The notes under the pieces are model-generated. The model was not told the origin of the DNA. It did not search any database and saw nothing but the letters and a program-made list of their open reading frames with translations. From Desulfobacterales bacterium (GTDB taxonomy: Bacteria; Desulfobacterota; Desulfobacteria; Desulfobacterales; Desulfobacteraceae), in NCBI GenBank assembly GCA_022361095.1, contig JAKSBO010000827.1, positions 1 through 6,058 on the forward strand: a stretch of DNA of 6,058 nucleotides, read 5' to 3'. Positions 5,435 to 6,058 of this stretch are shown in pieces (position 1 is the stretch's first letter; the number at the start of each line of letters is the position of its first letter). The position numbers and the translations under genes are program-made.

Positions 5435-6058
5435 TATGGCGCGTATTTTGCGGAGCAAGTTTTTTACGGTAAACGGTTTGGTAATAAAATTGATGTTCTT
5501 GTCCAGCACCCCATGGTGGGCAATGACGTCCGCCGTATATCCGGACATGTATAAACACAGCATTGACGGATGGCGGTCCTTGATTAATTCTGCCAATTGA
5601 CGCCCGTTCATGGCGGGCATAATCACGTCGGTGAGCAGCAGGTCTATTGTTTTATTTTCACCGGCAAGATTAATCGCCTCGTCCGGCATATTTGCCTTGA
5701 GCACATTATATCCGTTTTTGCTTAGCGCAGAAGAGATCATTTTCAGGATTGCCGGTTCATCCTCAACAAGCAGAATGGTCTCTGTGCCTATGGGCACTGC
5801 TTTTATTTTATGCTGGGTGTCTAAGGCGGCGGAATCTCCGATATATCGTCTGAAATAAAGTTTAAATGTCGTGCCCCGGCCGGGTTCACTGTATACATTC
5901 ACAAAGCCGTTGTTCTGTTTAATGATGCCGTATATCGTTGATAAGCCAAGCCCCGTTCCTTTGCCTGCTTCTTTGGTTGTGAAAAACGGTTCAAAAATCT
6001 GACTTACGGTTTTATCATCCATGCCGCAGCCATTATCACTGACGGCAAGACAAACATA
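5411..6058 (-). CDS. hybrid sensor histidine kinase, C-terminal part (partial at right edge)
   Basis: The frame is open to the window edge, so the 5' part (sensor domains, His box and N box) is outside. The visible 215 residues begin YVCLAVSDNGCGMDD, which is the G1 box (DNGCG) of the HATPase domain. Then come the F box FEPFFTTK (22-29) and the G2 box GKGTGLGLSTIYGI (32-45). A linker leads to a receiver domain: ILLVEDEP with acidic Glu99/Asp100, phospho-acceptor Asp144 in LLTDVIMP, MSGYT with Ser172 in the Ser/Thr position, and Lys194 in TKPF. All key receiver residues are present. An ATG at 6020-6022 is internal, not the start, because the G1 box reads straight through it. The product would autophosphorylate and pass phosphate to its own receiver; the signal is unknown. 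It ends tail-to-tail with sfsA, overlapping by 24 bp. Confidence 0.95.
   Translation of the reverse strand, partial: YVCLAVSDNGCGMDDKTVSQIFEPFFTTKEAGKGTGLGLSTIYGIIKQNNGFVNVYSEPGRGTTFKLYFRRYIGDSAALDTQHKIKAVPIGTETILLVEDEPAILKMISSALSKNGYNVLKANMPDEAINLAGENKTIDLLLTDVIMPAMNGRQLAELIKDRHPSMLCLYMSGYTADVIAHHGVLDKNINFITKPFTVKNLLRKIRAILDDVQEA

Noticed and set aside
1..6058. Search for tRNA, rRNA, CRISPR arrays, insertion sequences and attachment sites.
   Set aside because: No clover-leaf, regularly spaced repeats, transposase or long terminal repeats were seen on either strand by eye.

Overview
The window is a piece of ordinary bacterial chromosome, most likely from a sulfate-reducing deltaproteobacterium (Desulfobacterota) of the Desulfobacter/Desulfobacula kind. 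That assignment is an inference. It rests on a type II (CX4C) rubredoxin, on a small protein resembling the DVU0772-type proteins I recall from sulfate reducers, and on two clear sigma-54 promoters.

Layout, left to right. aroC (chorismate synthase, +) fills 57-1172. A 241-bp gap follows, with a near-consensus sigma-54 promoter and a leader able to fold into a hairpin, ahead of a 59-60-residue rubredoxin (+). A second gap (1597-1929) holds the rubredoxin terminator, a GAGAC/GTCTC inverted repeat that could bind an enhancer-binding protein, further small palindromes and a second sigma-54 promoter. It leads into a 117-residue protein of unknown function (+, 1930-2283), which is closed by a strong terminator.

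proC (pyrroline-5-carboxylate reductase, -) lies at 2474-3325 with a readable sigma-70 promoter. Upstream of it on the same strand, 3403-3924, is what looks like a prophage remnant: the C-terminal half of a GH24 phage lysozyme joined to a second phage-like segment, without the lysozyme's catalytic N-terminus. Its 5' end runs into the start of a TIGR02757/DUF2400 gene (+, 3907-4725), which overlaps sfsA (+, 4709-5434) by 17 bp and probably forms an operon with it. sfsA overlaps tail-to-tail by 24 bp with the 3' end of a hybrid histidine kinase gene (-, 5411-6058) that runs off the right edge.

The housekeeping genes (aroC, proC, sfsA) show no common pathway beyond amino-acid metabolism. The most interesting part is 1260-1930: two small neighbouring genes, one a redox carrier and one unknown, each have their own sigma-54 promoter, which suggests activator-controlled expression. 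The other notable item is the lysozyme remnant. I see no RNA gene, CRISPR array, insertion sequence or complete new system.
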